A stretch of DNA of 64,000 nucleotides. It comes from Chitinophaga cymbidii (GTDB lineage Bacteria > Bacteroidota > Bacteroidia > Chitinophagales > Chitinophagaceae). The position numbers and the translations under genes were made by a program. The DNA lies in assembly GCF_007992715.1 (NCBI RefSeq), contig NZ_BKAU01000001.1, forward strand, positions 2,294,001 through 2,358,000, in the 5' to 3' direction. The notes beneath the pieces are model-generated. The model did no database searches. It saw only the letters and a program-made list of their open reading frames with translations, and was not told the DNA's origin. Every line of letters begins with the position of its first letter. The stretch's first letter is position 1. Below, in pieces: positions 14,214-23,033 of this stretch.

Positions 14214-17129
14214 ATGAGAAATATTGTTACAATTCTTTTCTTCTTTTTCATCTCTGTTTCCGCTGCAATGGCTCAAACGGGCACCGTTGCCGGAACAATT
14301 GTGGATGGCGCCAGCGGCGATATCCTGATAGGCGTGAACATACGTGTTAAGCAAACCAACGGCGGCGCCGTTACCGGCATCGACGGTAAATACAATCTGA
14401 AATTAGCCCCGGGAAAGTATACCCTTGAGTTCTCCTACATCTCTTATCAGTCTAAAATAGTAGAGGAAGTAGAGGTGAAAGCGGGAGGACTGAAGAGCCT
14501 CGACATGGCACTTTCACAAAAATCTGTAGACCTTAAACAGGTCGTGATCACGGCCAGCGCGATCGATAATAATGAAGTATCGGTCTTGCGGCTGCAAAAA
14601 AACTCCCTCTCTGTACAGGACGGCATCTCTTCCCAGGAGATCAGCAAGATCGGGTTCAGCAATTCGGCGGAATCCATGAAACGGGTAACGGGCGCGTCTG
14701 TAGAAGGAGGTAAATTTATTGTGATGCGCGGATTGGGAGACAGGTATAGTATTTCGCAGATGGACGGGATGTCCCTGCCCAGTACAGACCCCTATCGCAA
14801 CAGTGCGAGCATGGACCTTATTCCCTCCACCATGGTGGATAACATCGTGGTGAAAAAAACTTTCACACCCGATCTGCCGGGCAATTTCACCGGTGGAGCA
14901 GTAGACATCACTACCAAATCGCTGCCTGACCGCTTTTATCTGAATGTTTCGGCCTCTGTTGGCGTGAACGATCAGGCCACGTTCAATAATAATTTCCTCT
15001 CCGATCCCATCCAGGGTAAAACCGACTGGATCGGGTTTGACGACGGTTCAAGAAAACTTCCGGACCTGGCTCGCAAGAATCCCTATATGACAAGCCTGGG
15101 AAGCTCTATTGCCAGCATCCAGAATAATCCGGATAACCAGATGATCAGCGACTTCAACCGTTCCATGCGGGTGTTTGCTGACAGGCCCTATTCTGTTGCA
15201 GCGGGCTCGCCGGGCCTTAACCGGAGCCTGAATATTGCTACCGGCAACCGTTTCAAATCCGGTAATGGCAATGCCTTCGGCTTCAATCTCGGCCTGAATT
15301 ACCAGCATGACAACCGCTTTTACGACAACCGCGTCATCAATAACTATAAAGCGAATATCTCCAACGAAAACCGCATGCAGCGCTTCCTCTACTCTTCCGG
15401 TACAGAAAGCCTGTCGTCTGCGACCATTGGCGGCATCGCATCCGCTGCGTACCAGTTTGGGAAGAACGAGATCGGCGCAAGCGTGATCTATAATAATACA
15501 GGAGATCAGTCTGTTCTTAACCTGGATAAAGGAACTTTCCCCGGCGCCTTGTCCTCCGGCGAATACAGGAACCGCGTGATCGGGTTTCAGCAACGCAGTC
15601 TGCTGAACTCCCAGCTGAAAGGCAAACACAGAGCTTCTTTCTTTGGCGAAACAACCATCGAATGGGCGGCAAACTATATCCTGTCCAGCCAGTACGAACC
15701 GGACCTCCGCTTCCTTGGCGCACCGGTGACCGCTGCGGGGGATTACTTCTTCGTTCGCGAGGTGCCTAATCCTTTCCATTTTTTCCGTGATCTGAAAGAC
15801 AACCAGTACATGGGCAAGCTGGATCTTACAAGCAGCATGAAGAAGTTCACGCTTAAATATGGCGGCTTCATCAGCCGTAAGGAACGTGACTTTACCGAAT
15901 ACCGCTATCAGTTGTCAACCACAGGGACCGATCCCGCTGATGCGGAATATCTGAGCTTTGGAGAAGCGGCAGGAGATTTCGACCGTTTCTTCGGCGCCGA
16001 TAATACGGGAGTGCTGGGAAAAAGCGGATCGTCCGCGATCTTCGGCAATACATATGAGGACCAGACACAACCTTCCAACCTGTACGAAGGGTATGAGCAG
16101 GTGATAGCAGGCTACCTGATGGGAACGTTTAACCTTAGCCCCAAGCTGAAAACAGTTATAGGAGCGAGGATAGAGACCACAGATTACCAGGTGAACGTGA
16201 AATCCGGCTCCCGCGCTCCGGGCAAGATCGATGCTGTGGACGTGCTGCCTTCACTGAATTTTATCTATGCCTTGAATGACAAAGCCAACCTGCGCCTGTC
16301 AGGCAGCCGTACACTGGCCCGCCCGAACATGCGTGAAATGGCGCCGTTCATTTCATTTGACCTGCTGGGCGGGTTCCCCATCGTTGGAAATCCTGATATT
16401 GAACGGACCAATATCACCAATGTGGATTTCCGGTACGAGCTTTTCCCCAAGTCTGACGAGCTGTTTGCAGTCAGCCTTTTCTACAAGAATTTCCAGAATC
16501 CTATCGTAACGGAACTGGATGCAACTTCAGACCAGCCGCAATACAAATATGTGAATAGCCAGCAGGCCAATCTCGCAGGTGCGGAGATCGAGTTCAGAAA
16601 AGGACTTGGCTTCATCGACCCGGTAGTAAAGAATTTCAAGTTCGGCGTCAACTTCACTTACATCTATTCGAAAGTGATGCTGCGCTCCGCAGAATACGAC
16701 ATCCGCAAACAGGTGAATCCTGATCTGAAGAACTGGAGGCCGTTCGCGGCGCAATCGCCTTACATTGTAAACCTGCTGCTGTCTTACGACCAGAAGGAAA
16801 AAGGATGGGAATCCACTTTGTTCGCCAATGTGTTCGGGCCCCGCCTGTTCGCTAACGGCGCCGGCGCCGCACCGGACGTATATGAAGTTTACGGGCGTAT
16901 CAAAGACAAGCAGGAAAACCGCATCAAGAGCAATGTCCCTGTTCCCGAACTGAATTTCAGGATCAGAAAACAATTCAAAAACCAGTTTTCCGTAGCCCTG
17001 AATGTGAACAACATCCTGGATTATGATGTGGTCACCTACCAGGAGCACAACGGCGAATATTTCACCACACAGGCTTTCAACCCCGGCAGAGTATACAAGC
17101 TCACGCTCGGATACTCCATCAGCAAGTAA
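14214..17129 (+). CDS. TonB-dependent outer-membrane receptor with carboxypeptidase-like N-terminal domain
   Basis: 971 residues. A signal peptide (about 1-20, ending AMAQ) is followed by a carboxypeptidase-D-regulatory-like domain (about 24-105, VAGTIVDGASGDILIGVNI), a plug domain (about 115-235 with GKFIVMRGLGDRY and DLPGNFTGGAVDITTKS) and a 22-strand barrel with TonB-receptor style C-terminus (NNILDYDVVTYQEHN, then FNPGRVYKLTLGYSI). It imports an unknown large ligand across the outer membrane with TonB energy. No SusD-like partner is present; the partner is the beta-helix lipoprotein upstream. I found no separate TAnnTTTG promoter, so transcription is likely by read-through from the lipoprotein gene. 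Confidence 0.9.
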   Translation: MRNIVTILFFFFISVSAAMAQTGTVAGTIVDGASGDILIGVNIRVKQTNGGAVTGIDGKYNLKLAPGKYTLEFSYISYQSKIVEEVEVKAGGLKSLDMALSQKSVDLKQVVITASAIDNNEVSVLRLQKNSLSVQDGISSQEISKIGFSNSAESMKRVTGASVEGGKFIVMRGLGDRYSISQMDGMSLPSTDPYRNSASMDLIPSTMVDNIVVKKTFTPDLPGNFTGGAVDITTKSLPDRFYLNVSASVGVNDQATFNNNFLSDPIQGKTDWIGFDDGSRKLPDLARKNPYMTSLGSSIASIQNNPDNQMISDFNRSMRVFADRPYSVAAGSPGLNRSLNIATGNRFKSGNGNAFGFNLGLNYQHDNRFYDNRVINNYKANISNENRMQRFLYSSGTESLSSATIGGIASAAYQFGKNEIGASVIYNNTGDQSVLNLDKGTFPGALSSGEYRNRVIGFQQRSLLNSQLKGKHRASFFGETTIEWAANYILSSQYEPDLRFLGAPVTAAGDYFFVREVPNPFHFFRDLKDNQYMGKLDLTSSMKKFTLKYGGFISRKERDFTEYRYQLSTTGTDPADAEYLSFGEAAGDFDRFFGADNTGVLGKSGSSAIFGNTYEDQTQPSNLYEGYEQVIAGYLMGTFNLSPKLKTVIGARIETTDYQVNVKSGSRAPGKIDAVDVLPSLNFIYALNDKANLRLSGSRTLARPNMREMAPFISFDLLGGFPIVGNPDIERTNITNVDFRYELFPKSDELFAVSLFYKNFQNPIVTELDATSDQPQYKYVNSQQANLAGAEIEFRKGLGFIDPVVKNFKFGVNFTYIYSKVMLRSAEYDIRKQVNPDLKNWRPFAAQSPYIVNLLLSYDQKEKGWESTLFANVFGPRLFANGAGAAPDVYEVYGRIKDKQENRIKSNVPVPELNFRIRKQFKNQFSVALNVNNILDYDVVTYQEHNGEYFTTQAFNPGRVYKLTLGYSISK

Positions 17130-17155
17130 TTTTTGTCTTTCAATAATTGTTTCGC

Positions 17156-17186
17156 AAGAGGCTGTTCGTAAAAGAACAGCCTCTTT
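17156..17186 (+). terminator. Hairpin terminator after the TonB receptor gene
   Basis: A perfect 12-bp stem (17156-17167 with 17174-17185) and 6-nt loop. The T-run after it is short. It separates the receptor transcript from the porin gene. Confidence 0.75.
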
Positions 17187-17227
17187 GTTATTATAAACAC
17201 CGGTTTTTTCTTTTAAGAACGGGACTG

Positions 17228-17235
17228 TATTTTTG
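17228..17235 (+). promoter_or_regulatory. -7 promoter element for the porin gene
   Basis: TATTTTTG, exact TAnnTTTG, 23 bases before the ATG. No 11-base TTAA array is found at the distance seen at the neighbouring phosphate promoters. Confidence 0.55.
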
Positions 17236-17258
17236 CGGTTCCACAAAACGGGCGCTAC

Positions 17259-18569
17259 ATGTTACAGACCAAACGGTTGGTATTATCTGTTTTTATCATT
17301 TGTTCGACGATGTCCGTACGGGCGCAGTTCCTGATGGACATGATAGACACCAGCACCTCCCTCGGCAAAGGGATGATCTCCATCTACAAGAATTTCGACC
17401 ATCTCCGCATCAGCGGATATATGCAGCCGCAATTCCAGTGGTCTACCGGCAAAGGCATGGGCGTTTACCAGGGTGGCGATTTCCCGAAACAGTCAGACAA
17501 CCGTTTCATGTTCCGCCGCGGCCGTATCCGCTTCGATTACGAGCATTATAACAAGCAGAACCTCCCCACCATGCAGTTCGTGTTCCAGTTCGACGGAACG
17601 GAGCGGGGAGTGAACATACGCGACTTCTGGGGACGTTTTTTTGATGGAAAATGGGATGTGATGTCGCTGACCATGGGCATGTTCGCCCGGCCTTTCGGGT
17701 TTGAGATCAACTATTCCAGCGGCGACCGTGAAGCGCCCGAACGTGGCCGCATGTCACAGATACTCATGAAAACGGAACGTGACCTCGGCGCGATGGTGAG
17801 CTTCGCGCCAAGACAGAAATCCCACCCGCTGTCTTTCCTGGAAGTGGACCTGGGCGTCTTTAACGGCCAGGGCCTCGCTGGGCCGGAGGATTACGACAGC
17901 CATAAAGACCTCATCGCCCGTGTAGCCATGAAACCCACGGCCATCAATCAGCAGCAATGGCTCCTCTCCGCGGGCGCATCCATTCTGTACGGCGGGCTTG
18001 AACAATTCACGCCCGTTATCTACCGGATGCAGCACAGCGGGCAGTTCCTGAAAGATTCTTCAGACGCAAACGTGGGCGTGATAGCCCCGCGCCACTATTA
18101 CGGCGGCGACGCGCAGTTCCTGATCCCTAACGTCAAGGGCGCTACGCAGTTCAGGGCGGAATATATCCGCGGCACGCAAACGGGTACCCGCGACCATTCC
18201 GAAACCCCCGGCGAAATACCCATGATCGCGGAAGCCTACGCTCCGCTGGCCATCCGGCAGTTCGACGGCGCCTATTTCAATTTCCTGCAACACCTCGGCA
18301 GCGAAAAACATCAGCTGGTGTTGAAATACGACTGGTACGACCCCAACACGCAGGTCAGCGGAAAACAGATCGGAAAAGATGGATTGAACCTCACGATCGC
18401 CGATATCCGGTATGATACCTTCGGCGCGGGTTATGTGTATTATTTCAACGAGCACATGAAGGCTACGTTGTGGTTCGACCGGATCTGGAATGAATCCACG
18501 TCGCTGGAAGGTTATACGGATGATGTGGATGATAACGTGTTCACCTGCCGGTTGCAGTACCGGTTCTAG
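17259..18569 (+). CDS. Phosphate-selective porin O/P-like outer-membrane protein
   Basis: 436 residues. A signal peptide (about 1-22, ending VRAQ) is followed by an OprO/OprP-type barrel: SGYMQPQFQWSTGKG near residue 50, FMFRRGRIRFDYEHY near residue 82, FARPFGFEINYSSGDREAPE near residue 145, and a terminal strand ending in aromatic F (LQYRF), which BAM recognises. The family forms anion- or phosphate-selective channels, although many Bacteroidota members are annotated so without proof of selectivity. It sits next to the PhoB/PhoR pair and converges with phoR, overlapping by four bases. Phosphate specificity is supported by context only. Confidence 0.82.
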   Translation: MLQTKRLVLSVFIICSTMSVRAQFLMDMIDTSTSLGKGMISIYKNFDHLRISGYMQPQFQWSTGKGMGVYQGGDFPKQSDNRFMFRRGRIRFDYEHYNKQNLPTMQFVFQFDGTERGVNIRDFWGRFFDGKWDVMSLTMGMFARPFGFEINYSSGDREAPERGRMSQILMKTERDLGAMVSFAPRQKSHPLSFLEVDLGVFNGQGLAGPEDYDSHKDLIARVAMKPTAINQQQWLLSAGASILYGGLEQFTPVIYRMQHSGQFLKDSSDANVGVIAPRHYYGGDAQFLIPNVKGATQFRAEYIRGTQTGTRDHSETPGEIPMIAEAYAPLAIRQFDGAYFNFLQHLGSEKHQLVLKYDWYDPNTQVSGKQIGKDGLNLTIADIRYDTFGAGYVYYFNEHMKATLWFDRIWNESTSLEGYTDDVDDNVFTCRLQYRF

Positions 18570-19618
18570 TTTTCCTTTCCAAGCTCCAGCGTAAACCCGA
18601 AGGTAGACCCAACGTCCACCTTGCTTCGCACGTTGATCGTCTGGTCGTGCGCCTCCACAATGTGTTTCACGATGGCGAGGCCAAGGCCGGTACCACCGAT
18701 GTCGCGGCTCCGCGCGCGGTCTGTCCGGTAGAAACGCTCGAACACCCGCGGCAGATGCTCTTCCGCCATGCCGATGCCGCTATCCGAGATCTCTATCAGC
18801 ACACGTTTGCCGTCCATATTATAAATGCTGGCGATGGTCTGCCCATCCGGTTTCCCGTATTTTACGGAGTTTTCGATGAGGTTGATCAGCACCTGGCGGA
18901 TCTTCTCCTTGTCCGCCATCACATATACCGGCGCTTCGCAACCTTTTTTGATGCTGAATTTGATGTCTTTCTGGTTGGCTTTGAGCGAAAGCGTGTCGAA
19001 CACATCTTTGATCAGGTCCTGTATCACGAAAAGTTCCTTGTTGATGGTCATCTCGCCGCTTTCCAGCTTGGATATTTCGTCCAGGTCGTCGATCAGGCGG
19101 CAAAGCCGGTCGATGTTCTTGGTAGCGTTCTTGAGGAACATCTTGTTCACGGAAGGATCTTCAATAGCGCCGTCCAGCAGCGTATGGATATACCCCTGCA
19201 CGGCGAAGATGGGCGTTTTCAGCTCGTGCGAAAGGTTCAGCAGGAACTCCTTGCGGAAAGCCTCGTTGCGGCGCAGGTTTTCCAGCTCCTCCTTTTTCTG
19301 TGAAGCCCACTTTTCCACGTCTTCACTTACTTCATCGATGGTTTTCAGCGGCAGGATGTTCTTGTTGAAGAAATCTTCCCGTTTGGAGGCTTTGGTCTGG
19401 TAGATGAATTTGTAGATCAGCTTGATCTTGCGGTAGATGAAGTTCTGCAGCGTATACAGGTAGAGGTAGTAGGATACGAGGAACGTGAGCACGAACGCGA
19501 TGAGCGTTATGCGGAGGCTCATTCCCAGCACCAGGCAACCCAATACCATGATAATAGAAAGCACCAGCGCGGTGAAACCGGCGAGCTTTTGCGGAGAAAG
19601 ATTTTTGGCTTTGAACAT
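18566..19618 (-). CDS. phoR: PhoR-type sensor histidine kinase
   Basis: 350 residues from the ATG at 19618; an ATG at 19678 could add 20. Two adjacent hydrophobic segments near the N-terminus form a membrane hairpin with almost no periplasmic loop, so it probably senses through partners rather than a ligand domain. Next come the H-box SHELKTPIFAVQGYIHTLL (phospho-acceptor His), the N-box QVLINLIENSVKYG, and the G-boxes DSGIGM and GGTGLGLAIVKH. It lies 124 bases behind the phoB gene. The cytoplasmic-heavy architecture and PhoB partner point to phosphate sensing via PhoU or a transporter. PhoR is a functional name by context. Confidence 0.85.
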   Translation of the reverse strand: MFKAKNLSPQKLAGFTALVLSIIMVLGCLVLGMSLRITLIAFVLTFLVSYYLYLYTLQNFIYRKIKLIYKFIYQTKASKREDFFNKNILPLKTIDEVSEDVEKWASQKKEELENLRRNEAFRKEFLLNLSHELKTPIFAVQGYIHTLLDGAIEDPSVNKMFLKNATKNIDRLCRLIDDLDEISKLESGEMTINKELFVIQDLIKDVFDTLSLKANQKDIKFSIKKGCEAPVYVMADKEKIRQVLINLIENSVKYGKPDGQTIASIYNMDGKRVLIEISDSGIGMAEEHLPRVFERFYRTDRARSRDIGGTGLGLAIVKHIVEAHDQTINVRSKVDVGSTFGFTLELGKEN

Positions 19619-19742
19619 ACTCCAGAGTGAGTAATGATTGTAATACTGGGAAATTAACCCAAATTTTCTATTTGCCATAACACCATGCCAAAAAAGGCCC
19701 CGATCCGGAGAGTCAGCAGTTTAAAGTGAAAAGGGGTTGTTA

Positions 19743-20432
19743 TTACATCTCGAATTTGTACCCCACGCCCTTGACGGTGGTGATCAGGTCTACGCCCAGT
19801 TTCTGGCGTATTTTGCGGATGTGCACGTCTATCGTGCGGTCGCCTACGATCACCTCTGTGCCCCATACCTGGTTGAGGATCTCGTTACGGAGGAATACCC
19901 GCCCGGGTTTGGAGGCGAGCAGCTGTAACAGCTCAAATTCTTTTTTAGCCAGGATGATGTCCTGCCCTTTATAGGTAACGGTGAATTTTTCACGGTCTAT
20001 CACCAGGTCGCCCAGCTGCAATTGCTGTTCTTCCACTTTGTTCAGCCTGCGGAAGAGCGCATTGATGCGGCTTACCAGTAATTTCGGTTTGATGGGCTTC
20101 GCAATGTAATCGTCCGCTCCCATATTCAACCCCTCGATCTCGCTTTTCTCATCGTTCAGCGCCGTCAGGAACAATACCATCGTTTCCTTGAACTCCGGCA
20201 GCTTGCGGATCTCCTTGCAGGTGTCGATACCATTCTTGTTCGGCATCATGATATCAAGCATGATCAGGTCCGGACGGAAGATCTTGGCCTTCTGAATGGC
20301 TTCGCTGCCATCTTTGGCCGTCACCGTTTCGTAGCCGGCGCTCTTCAGGTTGTAGCTGATGATTTCCAGGATGTCCGTCTCATCATCTACTACCAGGATT
20401 TTTCCAACAGCTACCGCTTGATCCATCAACAT
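19743..20432 (-). CDS. phoB: PhoB-type response regulator (OmpR family)
   Basis: About 229 residues. The receiver domain (about 14-128) has the acidic VVDDE pocket, phospho-acceptor Asp in MLDIMMP and the conserved Lys in YIAKPIKPK. The C-terminal winged helix (about 135-229) has the recognition region EVIVGDRTIDVHIRKIRQKL. The start is at one of two ATGs (20432 or 20426); the open frame extends to a TTG at 20456, but this lies inside the -7 box at 20454-20461. A repeat array at 20483-20509 suggests autoregulation. Confidence 0.88.
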   Translation of the reverse strand: MLMDQAVAVGKILVVDDETDILEIISYNLKSAGYETVTAKDGSEAIQKAKIFRPDLIMLDIMMPNKNGIDTCKEIRKLPEFKETMVLFLTALNDEKSEIEGLNMGADDYIAKPIKPKLLVSRINALFRRLNKVEEQQLQLGDLVIDREKFTVTYKGQDIILAKKEFELLQLLASKPGRVFLRNEILNQVWGTEVIVGDRTIDVHIRKIRQKLGVDLITTVKGVGYKFEM

Positions 20433-20453
20433 AAACTTGGTTTTAAGACGGCA

Positions 20454-20461
20454 CAAAATTA
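20454..20461 (-). promoter_or_regulatory. -7 promoter element for phoB
   Basis: Minus strand TAATTTTG, an exact TAnnTTTG match, 22 bases before the ATG at 20432. It lies 48 bases downstream of the first repeat of the array at 20509. Confidence 0.55.
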
Positions 20462-20482
20462 ATCACCACATTGCCGATTCAT

Positions 20483-20509
20483 GAAATGATAACATTATGT
20501 AATTGTTAA
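20483..20509 (-). promoter_or_regulatory. Putative Pho box upstream of phoB
   Basis: Read on the minus strand: TTAAC (20509), ATAAT (20498) and ATTTC (20487), at 11-base spacing. The first repeat unit with spacer, TTAACAATTAC, matches that of the array at 10459 at 10 of 11 positions; later units are degenerate. The distance to the -7 element (48 bases) equals that at the PlcP-like gene. Confidence 0.5.
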
Positions 20510-20643
20510 TTCAGGCCGCCACTGTCATTATGGTTACGGTTGCAAAGGTACAGTTTTTTTGTCCCGGGTAGCATAAAATTGATGAATGGAATTGATATAG
20601 ATCGAATTTTAAATAATCTATTTTTTTAATGATTGTGTGGAAA

Positions 20644-20675
20644 TTGGTAAATCGCAATAATTGGTAGTAAATTTG
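20644..20675 (+). promoter_or_regulatory. Promoter (-33 TTG and -7 box) for the 728-residue secreted protein gene
   Basis: TTG at 20644-20646 and TAAATTTG at 20668-20675 with 21 bases between, 28 bases before the ATG. Both elements fit the Bacteroidota consensus. Confidence 0.6.
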
Positions 20676-20703
20676 CAGTAAAGAGTCGGCGTAATTCAGT
20701 TAT

Positions 20704-22890
20704 ATGACGAAATTATTACTAATCATATCTTTGGGGATTGTTTACAGCACTACATCCTTCGCACAGAAAGTCAATATCCCGATCTCCCGTCAGGGCTTCC
20801 ATGACAACATCGACAAGGAGCAGGTAAATGCTGACAAGTTCGATGGCAAGGCCGATAATTATGTAAAGGTGTCGGAAGATCAGAACATGAATCTGCAGGT
20901 GACGAACGCGCTCACCAAAATGGTAGACGACCTGCAGGTGGAAATAGAGCTGGATACAGCGCTGGACCACCGCCTGAAAGTGAAGTACCTCTCCGGCCTG
21001 CAGCAGCTGCTGAAAGATTATAACAGCAAGCGCGCTTACCGCCGGATCGACGCGGAAGAAGCGCCGGCCATGGTGCAGGCTTACCGCGGCATGATGCACG
21101 CCGATGTTAAAGGCGAAAGCATTTATCCTTTCGCGAAAACACTCAGCTTTGAAGCAGGGGAGCGCATCATCGAGGCGTTTTCCGCCAATCCCGGCTACAA
21201 GGAATCCCGCGGAGAGATGTTCTCCAAATATGCTTTCAAGAACCTGGATAACATCATGGCCAAGCTTGGCCCCTACCTGGATTACGCGGTTACCGATTCC
21301 ATTATCGCCGCTGTAGCGCGGAAGCACCCTAACCAGGTGTTGACCTACGCTACTTCCTATACGCCGACCGCCAGCGCCATCCGCCGCAATCCGGACCCAC
21401 TGGTGCAGCAGATCGTGCAGATCGGCCGGTCCCACCAATCCACCAAGCTGATGCCTTTCATCGACCAGCTGATGAACGGCGCCGCCACCATCCCGGAACT
21501 TGAAAAAGCCGTGGAGAACGACGATAATTATTTCAGGCAGATGGTGAAAGCATCCATCGTACTGCAACATAAAAAAGCGGAAGGCGAAAATCCCATCGGT
21601 CTGAAGGCCATGAGCGAAAACATGCACGCCAAGTCACTGCGGTATATCCGCGAGATCAACGACCTGCATGATGAAAGCCATACCGTCCGCTTCCGCATCG
21701 TAAAAGATTTTACACCGGAAGAACTGTACTACCTGATCATCAACGGCCAGGAAGAGCTGTATACATCGAGCTACACCAACGCCGCGAAGAACGGCCTGTA
21801 CGACCAGATGATGCTGCGCATGAACCCCTCCCGCGGAGACAGCCTGCTGATGCTCGTGAGCTTCGACCGCTTCAAGAAATTCATTGCCATGGCCGCGGGC
21901 TTTAATACGCTGGACCACTTTCTGAAGTCCATGGACCCGGAGAACGCCAACTACCTGATGGTGAAATTCGTCCGCAGCCTGGAAAAAACAGAAGACCTGG
22001 AAGATGCGGTGGACGTGGCCAACTCCTTCGGCAGCATCCGCGATCCCAAGCTGCTGGACTTCCTGCGGACCGAAGTGCGTAAGAACCTCGTATTCGTAAC
22101 AGAGAAAAAAGATAAAAGAGGCATCACCATTTACGAGTTGCTCAACAGCATCTTCACCGAGCAGGGCGCCGGCGGGGATTCCGCATGGGCCACCGGCATG
22201 GCCGCCAAATTACAGCTGCCGCCGATCAACTACGTTGAGTTTAATACTTTGCCGAACGACAGCGGCCGCGTATACCAGCAGGTGTTCTTCTATGGCGATG
22301 ACGACGGCAAAAGTTCCTACGCCAGCTTCATGGGCAACTTCCCCGCCAGCGAATGGAAGGTGAACAAAGGCCAGTATTGGACCACCATCTCCTCCGTGAA
22401 AGGCAAGCCCACCACTATTTTCGCCAACAATCCGCTGGAAGAACCGGAGGATAAAACGGCGATCGAGAAGCTGGCCGAGTACCTGGACGAAAAAGATATA
22501 CACCCCACCGTATTCATACACCGCGGGCACAGCTACCACGTGAACACCACGCTGGACAACCTGCAAAGCACCGCGCGCATTGTGATCCTCGGCTCCTGCG
22601 GCGGCTATCACAACCTCGCCACCGTGCTGGAAAAAGCGCCCGAAGCGCACATCATTTCCTCCAAGCAGGTAGGTACCCGCTGGGTGAACGAGCCCATCAT
22701 CCGCAGCCTGGAAGATGTGATCCGCTCCGGCAAGAATGTGGACTGGGTGGAAATGTGGGCCGGCCTCGGCAGGAAGTTCGATGCGGACAAAGGCAACAAG
22801 CCGCTGTTTGACGACTATGTGCCGCCGCACAAGAACCTCGGCGCCATCTTCATCAAGGCTTACCGGCAGGTGATGAAGGAAACGAACTGA
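20704..22890 (+). CDS. Secreted protein of unknown function with possible clan CD peptidase-like C-terminal domain
   Basis: 728 residues with a signal peptide (about 1-20, ending SFAQ). About residues 40-520 look mostly helical and charged, with no family I recognise. The C-terminal part (about 555-720) alternates hydrophobic strands and helices: QVFFYGDDDG, TTIFANNPL, TVFIHRGHSYH, ARIVILGSCGGYH and AHIISSKQVGT. A strand ending in His (H609) followed by a strand ending in Gly-Ser-Cys (C632) is the order of the catalytic dyad in caspase/gingipain-type (clan CD) peptidases. The 23-residue gap is shorter than usual, and His is followed by Ser instead of Gly. It is monocistronic with its own promoter and terminator, next to phoB. 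Peptidase activity is only a hypothesis. Confidence 0.5.
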   Translation: MTKLLLIISLGIVYSTTSFAQKVNIPISRQGFHDNIDKEQVNADKFDGKADNYVKVSEDQNMNLQVTNALTKMVDDLQVEIELDTALDHRLKVKYLSGLQQLLKDYNSKRAYRRIDAEEAPAMVQAYRGMMHADVKGESIYPFAKTLSFEAGERIIEAFSANPGYKESRGEMFSKYAFKNLDNIMAKLGPYLDYAVTDSIIAAVARKHPNQVLTYATSYTPTASAIRRNPDPLVQQIVQIGRSHQSTKLMPFIDQLMNGAATIPELEKAVENDDNYFRQMVKASIVLQHKKAEGENPIGLKAMSENMHAKSLRYIREINDLHDESHTVRFRIVKDFTPEELYYLIINGQEELYTSSYTNAAKNGLYDQMMLRMNPSRGDSLLMLVSFDRFKKFIAMAAGFNTLDHFLKSMDPENANYLMVKFVRSLEKTEDLEDAVDVANSFGSIRDPKLLDFLRTEVRKNLVFVTEKKDKRGITIYELLNSIFTEQGAGGDSAWATGMAAKLQLPPINYVEFNTLPNDSGRVYQQVFFYGDDDGKSSYASFMGNFPASEWKVNKGQYWTTISSVKGKPTTIFANNPLEEPEDKTAIEKLAEYLDEKDIHPTVFIHRGHSYHVNTTLDNLQSTARIVILGSCGGYHNLATVLEKAPEAHIISSKQVGTRWVNEPIIRSLEDVIRSGKNVDWVEMWAGLGRKFDADKGNKPLFDDYVPPHKNLGAIFIKAYRQVMKETN

Positions 22891-22966
22891 CCGGCGTTTC
22901 AACGCATCAGCAAAACGGCCAAAAGCCAGCACCCGGCTTCGGGAATACTTATTCGAAACGCAAATA

Positions 22967-23002
22967 CAAAAGGGAGAACGCCACACAGCATTCTCCCTTT
23001 TG
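22967..23002 (+). terminator. Hairpin terminator after the 728-residue protein gene
   Basis: A 12-bp stem (22967-22978 with 22991-23002), 12-nt loop, right arm ending in four T residues. Confidence 0.7.
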
Positions 23003-23033
23003 CATTTTGCGATTAAGCATTACTTTTACATAG

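Noticed and set aside
17191..17217. Possible Pho-like repeats before the porin gene (TTATA, GGTTT, TTAAG at 11-base positions)
   Set aside because: The middle unit does not match and the distance to the -7 element does not fit the other three promoters.
20609..20630. AT-rich TTAAA and TTAAT units before the 728-residue protein gene
   Set aside because: The spacing is 17 bases, not 11, so it does not fit the array despite the nearby phoB.
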